Assembly (NCBI GenBank): GCA_036867785.1
Contig: CP145411.1
Location: forward strand, 1,178,001-1,242,000
Reading direction: 5' to 3'
DNA length: 64,000 bases
Source: Plasmodiophora brassicae
Lineage: Eukaryota > Endomyxa: Phytomyxea > Phytomyxea > Plasmodiophorida
Shown: in pieces, positions 33,512-43,500 of the stretch
Numbering within the stretch: the first letter of the stretch is position 1
Layout: each line of letters begins with the position of its first letter
Position numbers and translations under genes: made by a program
Notes under the pieces: generated by a model
Databases searched by the model: none
Seen by the model: only the letters and a program-made list of their open reading frames with translations
Told to the model about the DNA's origin: nothing

Positions 33512-34924
33512 TCAGGTGCCGCCGCTGTCCTGGTTGTACCCACCGGTGTTAGACAATTGCCAACGCACGGCGTCGCGACATGCGTCGTGAACGGTCTTTG
33601 CGGGCGTCCAGTTCAGGACACGTTCGGACTTGCTGACATCAGCGACTGCGGAACGGTATCACTAACCAACGGCGATAAGCGACGTGTTGCTTGACCTAAG
33701 GTGCCCACATCGCCCGGCCGCCGGGATTCTATTTGGAACGGCAGGTCACGACCCACGGCAACGTTGACAGCGCTGAGCACCTCCTTCACCGATGTTCCCC
33801 GACCAGTACCGACGTTGAAGACGTGCACAGTGCCGCGAGGCAGCCGCAGGCCTCGGTCCAATGCACACGCGTGTGCGCGTGCGACATCCTGCCGCACCTG
33901 CTTAGCCTAGCCCGCCGTGTGCAGATCGCAGGCCTCCGACCTCAATGTGGACATAGTCACGAACTGGCGTGCCGTCGGGCGTGTCCCAATCGTCACCAAA
34001 GATGCGAACCAGCTGGTGCTGGCCGACGGCGACGCGGCAGATGTACGGCATCAGGTTGTTCTGTCAGGTGGCAGTAACTACATGATTGGCGGATCCAACA
34101 AGGGCGATCCGCAAACCGCAGGGCCGACGGGATCCTCGCCAATTAGACCAGACGGGTGCGCTCCCACAGGGTTGAAGTACCGGAGAATGACGACTGACAG
34201 GCGAGGATCTGCAGCAGCTGCGCCGATGTCGATCAGCCCTGCGACGACATGCGACAAGCCCTGGTCCATACCGCAATCGGACAGGATGGACTCGATGATC
34301 ACCTTTGTCCGGCCGTATGGCGTGGTAGGCGACATTACACTGTTCTCACTGACGACGCCGAAGCCGGACGGGTTGCCTACAGGCCAACCGCTTAGAGACC
34401 CGTCCATCGACATGGCAGACAGGCGCAGTACGAACCGTAGACGGTTGCAGACGATGAGAATATGATTCGATGGACGTTATGGTCGCGCATGCTGCGAACC
34501 AAGTTAATCGCACCGACCACATCGTTGCTATAGTATTCAAGCGGCTTCCAAAGACGACGTCAGACGCACCGGCCGTCAGTGATGCGCTTAGAGGTCACCT
34601 GCAGGAGGGAATCGCGTACAGATTTAAGCGCAGCACAATGGATGACACAGTCGAACTGATGCCGAGCGAACACGCCATCGAGGGCGCCGGCGTCAGTCAG
34701 ATCGACTCTGTAGAACAGCACAGACCTGCCGGAAAATCAGTCCCGGGTCGCAGGAAGTCGCCTGGCCCGCCCTACTGCTTCGCAGCGGCTTCGATCCGGT
34801 CGATGACGGCGGGCGATGCATTGCGCATGCTGTCGACGATGGCGACGCGGTGCCCGGCCGCCAGCAACTGCACGACGACATGCGACCCGACATAGCCCGC
34901 CCCGCCCGTGACACATATCAGCAT
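33512..34924 (-). CDS. GALE: UDP-glucose 4-epimerase
   Basis: Short-chain dehydrogenase-type epimerase that interconverts UDP-glucose and UDP-galactose. Seven exons (34924-34776, 34725-34599, 34544-34436, 34376-34129, 34060-33941, 33888-33696, 33645-33512) give 359 residues, all joints in phase. The NAD-binding motif TGGAGYVGSH is at residues 6-15. Further on are VIHCAALKSV, FSSSATVYG (Ser/Thr catalytic), SPTTPYGRTK (the YxxxK pair), LRYFNPVGAHPSG, RDYVHIEDVARAH, FNVGTGRGTSV and RRPGDVGTLVADVSKSERVL. Nothing required for activity appears missing. It converges with the SFI1-like gene, stops 75 bp apart. Confidence 0.96.
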
Positions 34925-35343
34925 CGCGGCACCGTCGTTGACAGAAGTTGCACAGCCAACACGGTCAACCTACTGGGGGGCAGCTCAGCGCACACACGCG
35001 GCCCGCACGGTACTATTTGCACCTGGGCCTTGCCGCTGGCCGGGCGTCGCAGCCTCTGCTACGCAGGTGGACCGATCGTCGTACCTCGGCCAGTGGCGGG
35101 ATTGGCGCCACCGACATTTATAAATGGAGAGCCGCCTCACTGGGAGGGCAACTGCCGCGAGAAATCGGATCGGTACCCACATGTCGCACAACTGAGAAGG
35201 CGGCCGAGAATGGCACCGCCCCTGTCAGCGGCGGGCGGGTCAGCAACTGCACACGGGTGCAGTGCGGCATTACGCTTTTTGCTGCTCAAGCAGGACCGAG
35301 AGAGCGAGAGAGAGAGAGAGTCAAAGGCAGAGAGGGTGACGTC
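34925..35343. promoter_or_regulatory. Divergent promoter between GALE and USP-family gene
   Basis: About 420 bp head-to-head spacer. A (GA)n purine tract lies at 35298-35320, 24 bp before the USP start codon. Nothing else is recognisable. Confidence 0.4.
35298..35320. repeat. (GA)n tract just upstream of a start codon
   Basis: An almost pure GA run with one C interruption, in the likely 5' leader of the USP-family gene. A similar tract lies at 36809-36823. Confidence 0.9.
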
Positions 35344-35973
35344 ATGATCGGGGAAACCGTCGGACGCCAGGACATGGAGGTACGCCGCATCGGCAGGAAT
35401 GCGAAAGAGGACGACAGCGGCCCGCGCCACATCGCCGTGTTCGTCAACTCGCGCTCCGACCATGTCCATTCGAAGCGAACCTGGGATTGGGCCAAGACCA
35501 ACATGATCCGCAAGGGCGACGTGGTCACGCTGGTAACGGTCGTCCCGCCGGCGACGCCTGCCGTCCCGGAGACCGATGACCTGGCACCCGATCGCGAAGG
35601 CGTGTGCACCGTTGAGCTGTCGTTGGAGCGCAAGGAGCTCCATTCTGACGCAGAGAAGGTTCGTACGATCCGCGTGCATATCGCGGTGCCCCCTCGCTGA
35701 CCGCCGTTGTTCGTTTAGACGCTGGAGCAGCTTGTTGCCGGGACGGACCGCAACGGATGGCAACTGGAGACGCAGATCCTTCAGCAAGTCGGCAGCGTTG
35801 GCGAAACGTTGGTGAGCTGGCTCAACAGGCACCACTGCGACGAGGCGATCGCCGGCGCAACTGAAGTCCATGGATTCAAGCGCGTCATGCTGTCCCTGGT
35901 CGGCGGGGCTGGGTCCGTCTCCAAGTACTTGGCGAACCACGCCCCGAATTCCGTCATCATCGTCAAGGACTGA
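35344..35973 (+). CDS. Universal stress protein (UspA)-like protein
   Basis: Two exons (35344-35658 and 35719-35973, 60-nt intron) give 189 residues. The first half has the UspA beta-alpha start HIAVFVNSRSDHVHSKRTWD, WAKTNMIRKGDVVTLVTVVP. The second half ends in the nucleotide-binding-type pattern FKRVMLSLVGGAGSVSKYLA, NHAPNSVIIVKD. It is equivalent to G-x2-G-x9-G-S/T of ATP-binding Usps, but the glycines are not perfectly spaced, so ATP binding is uncertain. Role: stress-related small cytosolic protein. Confidence 0.82.
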
Positions 35974-36111
35974 TTCCGCCCCCGCGTGTCGAATAATCCT
36001 GCCATGGCATTTCGTTCAGTTATTTGCTACGAATACATTCGAAGGAACTGCTTGTCTGTAGTATTCTACTTGTTGCCACGTTAGTTTAGGAACATACTAT
36101 ACAATACTGTG

Positions 36112-36540
36112 TCATTCAAGTTTCTCGAGTTCGGTCATCCGCGTCAGTATGGTGCTCTTATTGGTCTCCTGGACCTCGCCGGCGAGGACGAACTCGTCGA
36201 TAATCGAGTAGACCTTGTGGAAGTTGAAGACCAGGTCGAGCTCGCAGACGTTCCCAAAGTACTTGTCGAGGAGCTCCACGAAGAAGTGGATGGCCTCGAG
36301 ATGCGCGAACTCGTTATCGCTGACGTCGACGCAGAACGTGAAGTAGAGGCCCGCGTACCGCCTGTAGATGATACGGAACGTGCGGTACTCGATGAAGTTC
36401 GTGAACTTGGAGTCGCGATTCACGATCAGGCGGTGGATCTCGCGCTCGACGCTCCGCTTCTCCTGGTTCTCGTACGGGGCGTACCACTTGGACAGGCGCG
36501 TCTTGCCCTGCCTGTTCTGCAGCAGCACAAAGTGTATCAT
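36112..36540 (-). CDS. AP2S1: AP-2 clathrin adaptor complex, sigma subunit
   Basis: Intronless, 142 residues from ATG 36540, exactly the size of animal AP2S1. The longin-type fold reads [20 protein letters not shown], then [60 protein letters not shown] and [17 protein letters not shown]. It is much closer to AP-2 sigma than to AP-1/3/4 sigma or zeta-COP. Role: small core subunit of the AP-2 complex for endocytosis. A longer open frame upstream of this ATG is unlikely to be translated. Confidence 0.96.
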   Translation of the reverse strand: MIHFVLLQNRQGKTRLSKWYAPYENQEKRSVEREIHRLIVNRDSKFTNFIEYRTFRIIYRRYAGLYFTFCVDVSDNEFAHLEAIHFFVELLDKYFGNVCELDLVFNFHKVYSIIDEFVLAGEVQETNKSTILTRMTELEKLE

Positions 36541-36866
36541 CGCGGCCCCGGACGCCCGACTGGGATCGCACCCACTCTGGCGGACGAGGCCTCCGGGGGC
36601 GCGACGTTCCGGCGGCGGCGCGCGCCTCTGCAAAAAACGACGGCCCCATGCATCCGGCGTTTTTTGGGCGCCCGCACCTCGAAGGCCAGCGGGGGCGCGG
36701 ATCATGTATGATTCCGTGCCGCCTCCCTGCGGGGTCTGGGCCGGGACAGGGTGGGCGCAGGGCAGATCCTATGGTAGGTATGGTAGGTGTATGGATGGCC
36801 GCGTATACAGAGAGAGAGAGAGACGCTTGCTCGGCTACGGTGTAGATAGAGCTGGTGTGTACAGCC
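36541..36866. promoter_or_regulatory. Spacer with GA tract and G/C-rich runs
   Basis: 326 bp between AP2S1 and the zinc-finger gene. It holds a (GA)n tract (36809-36823) and two copies of a gtatggtaggt-like element near 36770. It should contain the AP2S1 promoter. Confidence 0.35.
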
Positions 36867-37523
36867 TCATGGGTGTATGGTCGTGTCGTCGTCGGTGCTC
36901 AGCAGGGAGGGCGAGTCGGCGAGTCGTGACGCGGCGCCGACTTTGGAGAGCAGGTCCATCTCGCGATCGAGCGCTGACGCCGCGCGGTCGCCGATCCGGA
37001 TCGGGGCGGCCTTCTCCAGCATGATGACGGTGATGACGGCGGCCTCCTCGGACGGGTCGTGCTTCATGATGTGCTTGCGCGCGTTGTACGCCCTGCAGAA
37101 CATCTGGCTGCAGGCCGAGCAGGCGAACGGTTTCTCGCCCGTGTGGCAGCGCTCGTGCCGGTGCAGGGACCCGGCCTCGGCGAACGCCCTGGCGCAGACG
37201 TCGCAAACGTAGGGTCGTTCGCCGGTGTGGATTCGGAGGTGCCGCTTCAGGTCGGACCCCTTGCGGAACGTCTTGTCGCACACGCCACAGGCGAACGGGC
37301 GCCCGTCCCTGTGCGCCATCGTGTGATCCCGCAGGTCCATCATGGTCGGGAACTTGAGGCCGCACCCGGGGAACCGGCAGTGCAGGTGCGACGACGACGA
37401 CGACGAGGCGGACGTTGTGCTGTGATGCTGTGCCGGCAAAGGCGCCGCATCGCCACCGCCCGTCGACGTGGCCAGCGTCAGCAGGGCCGATGATGCCAGG
37501 GATTCGATGTGGGACAGCGACAT
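36867..37523 (-). CDS. C2H2 zinc-finger protein with four fingers (paralogue 1)
   Basis: Intronless, 218 residues from ATG 37523. A Ser-rich N-terminus is followed by four C2H2 fingers with TGE(R/K)P linkers. The finger cores are CRFPGCGLKF...H, CGVCDKTFRKGSDLKRHLRI, CDVCARAFAEAGSLHRHERC and CSACSQMFCRAYNARKHIM. The tail has VITVIMLEKA. The finger order and helix residues (SDLKRH, GSLxRH, YNAxKH) match the gene at 48485-49413, so the two are paralogues. Sequence-specific DNA binding is likely. Confidence 0.9.
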   Translation of the reverse strand: MSLSHIESLASSALLTLATSTGGGDAAPLPAQHHSTTSASSSSSSHLHCRFPGCGLKFPTMMDLRDHTMAHRDGRPFACGVCDKTFRKGSDLKRHLRIHTGERPYVCDVCARAFAEAGSLHRHERCHTGEKPFACSACSQMFCRAYNARKHIMKHDPSEEAAVITVIMLEKAAPIRIGDRAASALDREMDLLSKVGAASRLADSPSLLSTDDDTTIHP

Positions 37524-38358
37524 GAGTGCCGGGACGGGACGGCGGCGGCGCCGTTGCTGGTGGTGGTGCCCGGTGGGTTCGGGAACGCGCGACGCTTGCC
37601 GTGTGTCGTGCTGGGCGTTCGGCAAGCACAGGTCGGGCAGCGGGCGGCACGCAGCGCCCGTGGGCACACATCACTGGGCACCGGCTGCCCGGCACTCGAG
37701 CAACCTGGGCACTATGCAGGGTAGCCGCTGCTGTATGTACTAGAGGCCCCTGTGCCCACCACCGGCGGCCGCTGTGCAGAGCAGCGCCACCATGTCGGCC
37801 GCATCCAAGCAGCGGCCTCGATGAGCTGCCTGCGTGGCTCTGCTGGACGACTCGTCTCGTTCGACGATGCACGCCTCGTACGTGGCCTGATATGCTCTGG
37901 GAATGCGGTCGCCAGTGAGGTTCTACTGCCAATTACGAGTGGTCCAGGTCATGTGCAGTCGCCAACATCCTTCACGAGGCGACCAATGGACAGGCGTGCA
38001 GAAGACCGAACAAGCTTGTTGACGTTTGTCAACGAGCGTGTTGCGGGTCCAGCGTTCCCCAGGGACCGTCACGCCAAAGACAACCTTGTGTGGGTACACT
38101 CACGCGCAGCGAACGCCTTTGCCGACCCCGCTCATTCTTCTGAGGCGCTCCAATGCCGTCCTGACCACATCGCACTATGCGTTTGCGTTCTGTTGCACAA
38201 AGTGTACACCTGAGCAATGGTGGTCGTTTCTTAATCTAATAAAATCATTGGGTCTAGGAGGTATGCGATAGTTTCACCGCATTCGGGAGACGTCGGTGCA
38301 GGGCGATGAGGGAACAGCGAATTCGGATGACGTCGTTGCAGGGCAATGTGGGAAACCG
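37524..38358. other. Long spacer with a degenerate 40-bp repeat
   Basis: About 830 bp upstream of the first C2H2 gene. Frames here have no recognisable content. A degenerate tandem pair with 40-bp period lies at 38281-38314 and 38321-38354 (attcgg(g/a)(a/t)gacgtcg...). Confidence 0.4.
38281..38354. repeat. Imperfect tandem pair, 40-bp period
   Basis: Two 34-bp segments, each of the form ATTCGG..GACGTCG.TGCAGGGC.ATG.GGGAA, lie 40 bp apart immediately downstream of the paralogue B stop codon. Confidence 0.7.
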
Positions 38359-39832
38359 TCATGAGACGGTTACAACGGATTGTCGCGGCGGTTCGACTTT
38401 GAGGGTTCGGGGGGCTTGTGACGTAATCGAGGCGTTAGCAGTTGGCCTTCTAGGCGTTAGCATGATGACACGAAAGATACTGGACATCGATCTGCCAAAG
38501 GCGTACAGCGACCAGGCGAAGGGCCAGCCAGTCGGCGAGTAGAACTGGTCCCCCAGCAACGGGATCAGGGCAAGTGCAACGACGGAGCAGAGCAGGGCAC
38601 CTCCTAGCCCGATCGCACAGTGCGACAGCCGGGCCAGGACGGCGTCGAGTGCCGCCCTGGAGTTCGACGTCGACCCGCGTACCTTCGACCTGATACCGGA
38701 CGCCTTGATCTTGAACAGTACGGCGCTCCTGACTAGGATGATCCCGTACACCAGCTCGGTGATGGCGAAGCATGCCCCGTTGATCGTATCGAACCCTGGG
38801 TATTTCAGGTCGAAGTGTGTCGTGTAGAGAACGCTAACGGAAGTGTCCAGGGTGAGCAGGGCGACGCAGAGGACGACCGTGAACGCGGGACGATCGCCAC
38901 GAAGTAGCCTGGTGACCTTGGACCAGTTCGCCGACGGGTCGATCGCATCGAGCTGGCGGAGCCACATGGCAGATGACAGGCAGGTGACGGCGAACCCGGC
39001 ACCCGACAGGTTCGTCACGAAGAAATCGATAGCGGGCCCCGGTAGGTTCGAGGTCGAATACCACCCACCGACAGCGTAGACGATGGCCAGCGTGGCCGAT
39101 ACGACGGCATCCAGGGCCAGCGCGGCGTGCTGGTACCCTATGCGTCGCCAGAGAGCGCCGGTGAACCTGAAACCGTGCAGCCTAGCCACGTCGGGGTCCT
39201 GCATCTTGATTCGAACGTGCTGGAAGAGGTGCCACGCTGCCAGGCAGGCTGCGACCGTGAAGGTCGCCGCTGGCACCCATCGCAGCGCGACTTGGTACAC
39301 CCATGATGTGTACAAGGCGCCCCAGACGTTCACGTCCGGGCTAGCGGACACGCTGATGTTCGATAGGCGCCCGACCGCGCTGTCGTCGAGACGAACGTAC
39401 AGGTACGGCATCGTGTGAGGGCGGCGCATCAGCAGGCCGTCTGGGTCATCTCGGAAGTTCATGGCCAGGCTGGGGGTCTCGGTGCGGGTGACCTCTACAA
39501 GCCGTCAGGTCAGTCGACAGCGTCGGACGCGGTCAACTCGCGTTTCGGCTACCGATGATGGCAGCGGCGTGCTTGTCGTTGAAGTTCCAGTACTGCGTTT
39601 CAAACGAGCACGCGCTCGCATAGAAAAGGACAACACGCCCGGACACCACCGAGGAATCGACGGCGGCAGGCTGGCAGGCATCCCCAAGGAATACCAGCGC
39701 CGGACCACGAACGGTGACGTTAGTCGGTGGCTGAGGGCCAATGAACCGGGTCCTGGGGCAACTGTACAGCGACTGGCCCGCCAGTGGCCCCTCAAGAACC
39801 GTCAGTCCGGCCAAGGCAGTATGGTGCACCAA
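38359..39832 (-). CDS. Seven-helix membrane protein with PA-like ectodomain (paralogue B)
   Basis: The main exon (39494-38359, 378 codons) is joined to an upstream exon ending at 39553 through a 58-nt intron (GTAGCC...TTGTAG). The true 5' end is unresolved: no ATG starts the upstream exon, so one more exon with the signal peptide must lie near 39850-40000. The ectodomain has RGPALVFLGDACQP, SGRVVLFYASACSFET and HAAAIIEV (PA-like). Seven hydrophobic segments follow with VNVWGALYTSW, VGGWYSTSNLPGPA, GFAVTCLSSAMW, LLRGDRPAF and SIFRVIML, aligned to paralogue A. Function unknown. Confidence 0.75.
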
Positions 39833-40533
39833 GCAAGCTGGGCAGGTGTCACTTCAGAGGTCGCCATACCGTTCATGTAGTCACGACAAACACGAACCGA
39901 TTGCCAGGACGCTTAGACATCGTCCGCCCTCCCGAGGTGCATGGCCAGGCATCACCAAACGACGCGACTGGAACGCGAACATAACCATGTCGGTAATAGT
40001 AAAGTACGCATCGCGTGATCGATCTGTTATCTATACCGCAGGCGCGTCCTATGCTAGCAGGGACGTCTGCGAATGGTCAGTGTTGGCCGCCACCTCACGT
40101 TGGCATGGCCGTCGGGTGTCCAAGGGGGTTAATCAACCATTGCATGTGATCGGTTCTCAACGACGCCGTTTCAAGCGGACGAGATAGCAGTACTGAACGC
40201 GGCGCGACCTGACTGCCCTGATGTGACCAATAGTTGCCTCTTTATTGTGTCCAGGCCACCACAATTTTCTGTTAGAGCTATCAACGTCGACTGAGTGAAT
40301 ACCTTGGCGCTATGGCGACTGCGCGCGTTGCTGTGGCCCCTCCACGTCGTCGTTACAGGGCGTTCCGATGCGTTTGCCAGGTGGAGAGACGTCGGTGGCG
40401 CCCAGTGCTCGGCGAACGTCAACGCTTGACGTTCATTGGTGGCATCGTCAGCGTACGAGCGCAGCCCCCTGGCCCTGGATGAATGGATTGCGGATCCAGC
40501 AGTCGTTCGTACTGCCCGTCACGTCGGCCGCTG
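39833..40533. other. Divergent spacer, probably with a hidden first exon
   Basis: About 700 bp between PA/7TM gene B (-) and IFT140 (+). It should hold the missing first exon of gene B and both promoters. I could not define that exon. Confidence 0.4.
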
Positions 40534-43500
40534 ATGTCGTTGTACCTCGAGTGCCGCGTTGAGTCGCTGTCGGATTGCTCGGCGCCGCACCAGGACACGC
40601 GATGGAGCGCCCCCGGCGACCGACGCGCCCTGGCCGTCCTGCGGTCGCACGGAGAAGTCGCCATTGTGGACGACGAGGTATCGGAATGCCTAGCCGCCCA
40701 GCGCCTGTTGACGACGGTACTCAGGGCAACTCGTTCGGTACGCACCCGTCGATTGTGCCCGATGACAGCGATGCGTGCCGCATTGCCTGGCACCCAGCGC
40801 AGCCGGTACTCGCCATCGGATGGAACAATGGTGCGACGCCGAGCCCGCCGCCCGTTGTGTCGGCGACGGGACGCTGACCACGATGCGGTGGTGGTGGTGC
40901 AGGTGCGCTGTCGCTCTGGACCGAGCAGTCTCAGGGGCACGGTGACCTGCTGAAAGCGTTCCACCATACGCCCATCACGCTGCTGGCCTGGGCGCCGCGT
41001 GGCGACCGCCTGGTCAGCGCCGAGACGAGCGGGGCCGTCTCCGTGCACGCGTACCACGACGGGGCCCTGCGCCACGTCAGCGCGTACGCCGCCGATTCGC
41101 CCGTGACGCATGGCGCGTTCCTGCCGGCGCGTTCCGAGTCGACCACCTTCCTGCTGGGCACCGGCGCCGGGTCCCTGTACGTCGCCGACGACACGGGCGC
41201 CTTCGCGCGCATCGGCTCCATCGGCAGCGCCGTCAGCTCCGTGTTCGTCGCGCCCGTCGACCAGTACGTCGTCGTCGTGTCCGTCCAGGCCGTCATGTTC
41301 GTCTATCAGGTACGGCGGGCCGGCGGGCGCGTGCGCACCGGCAGGGCGGTGGCGTGAACGCGACGTGCGAACAGGTGGGCGCCGACGGGAAGCTGTCGCA
41401 GAGGAAGAAGGTGAAACTGTCGGTGCGGGGCGACGGTGCCGACCTCCGCTGCACCTGGGACGGGTACGGCCTGGTGATCGGCGCCAACAACGAGGCCAAC
41501 GTCCGCCTCTGGTCGATCGTCACCGACGAAAGCTACGTCCTGCCGCTATCCGGTCATTGCCGTCGTCGTCGTCTGGTGCCTCCCCCTCGTTCGTGACTGG
41601 CATTGCGCGCAGACCCTCGCCACATGGCACGTGGCGACGATACGGTCGTGGCGGTGGCGTTCAGCAACGCCGGCCGCGTCCTGGTCGGTGGCACCTCCAT
41701 GGGCCGCGTGGTCATGTGGCGTTACTGTCGTCGGAAGCCGTCGTCGGAGGGGTCCCGGTCGGAATCCGACTGGACCGTGCTGCCGCCGGTGAACGCCGGC
41801 CTGGACTGCCCGGTCGTCTCCATCAGCGCCGGCACGACGCCCGGCCTGTTCGCCATCGTCTATCGCACCGGCATCAGCATCCTGACCGACACCGTCCTGC
41901 ACTGTCGCCGCGCGTTCGCCCTGACGGTCACGCAGGTGGCCGCCGACAAGCTCATCGTGCAGTCGGCGAACGGGCGCGCTCGACGCCTAACGTCGAGCAT
42001 CCGCGTCAAAGGTCGGGCGAATGCTGCGAATCGACGCGTGCGCGCGTGTGTGTGATGGGCGCTCAGGGGTGGCGGTCGGCGACGGCGTCGTCGTCGTCTG
42101 GAACGGGTCGAAGGTCGAGGTCAACGAGGTCGGCGAGCAGATCAAGTTCGCCGGGGCGTTCAGCTGCCGCGCCCGCGACGCCGCCGTCCAGGCGCAGACG
42201 ATCTTCGTCGCCGTCGACTGCCGCATCGACGCCTGCAACCTGCAGGGCACCGTCAAGAAGGCGTTCTCCTTCTCGGAATCGGAAGGTGCGTGCGCGCGCG
42301 CGCACCCGCACCCGCACCCGCCTGACGGATACGCAGGCAACCCGATCGTGGTCGACGTCGCCGGCGACTACCTGGCGGCTGCGTCCGACCGAGGGACGCT
42401 GAAGATGTGGGAGGTCGGGCGTCGCGAGCCACGCGCCGTGGTTCCCGGGCGCCAGCTGCCCGGGTCGGTCGGGTCGGTGACGCGGTGCCGCGTGAATCGC
42501 ACGGGCACGCACATCGCCATCCTGAGCGCGTCCACGGCCGACCCTGCGGTGGGGCCTCGGCCCGACAGCAGGCTCGTCGTGTACGACGTTGACCTGGACC
42601 GGTTCGACGAGTACGATTTCGCTGTCAAAGGCGCCCTGCCGTCGTCGTTGCTCTGGGACGACTACGACCCGCGCCTCCTCGTTGTCGTGGTGCACCCGGA
42701 CGCGCCGGCCAGCGGCGGCGAACGCGAAGGCGCGACGGGCGGGGCGCTCGTCTACACGCTGTTCGTCACGACGGAACATGGCATCCGTTTCCAGGATCGG
42801 TTCCCGATCGGCGACGACGTCCTGATTGGCAGCGAGACGCCCTTCACGTACTACATTCAGGGGCAGACCAACGCGTACCGACGTGCCTCGCCGCCGCGTC
42901 GTCTGCTGGGATCTGACTGACCGGGACGCGGCAGGCCGGGCGGCGCGGCCGGCATGCCCAGGATCGAGAAGCGCGTCATGAGGGATTTCGTCGGCCTGGA
43001 GACCGTCGACGAGGCCACGCGCCGCGACCTGGTCCAGTTCAGTTTCCAGATGGCCATCGGCAACATGGACGAGGTGCGTTTGCGGTTGAGCGCACGCCCC
43101 CCGCCTGGATGCGGGCCTGACGCGCGCGCGCTCTGCGTTTCGGCAGGCGTACAGCGTCGTGCAGAACATCGAGAGCCCGTCGATCTGGCGCAACATGGCC
43201 AAGATGTGTGTCATCACGCGCCGCCTCGACGTGGCCAGCATCTGCCTGGGCAACATGGGGTTCGCCGTCGGCGCCAAGGCGCTGCGGGAAGCGACGGCCA
43301 GGTACCCGGAGGCACAGGTCCGGTCCCCAGCGAACCGTCGCCTGTTTCACCTGTAACGAGACGACGTTGTGCAGGCCCGGCTGGCGTCCATGGCCATTGA
43401 ACTGGGCATGACCGACGAGGTACGCGACGCCACGTGGCGTACACACACACACACGCGCGTCCAGGGGGTTGATCTGGGACCGTGTCGACGACAGGCCGAG

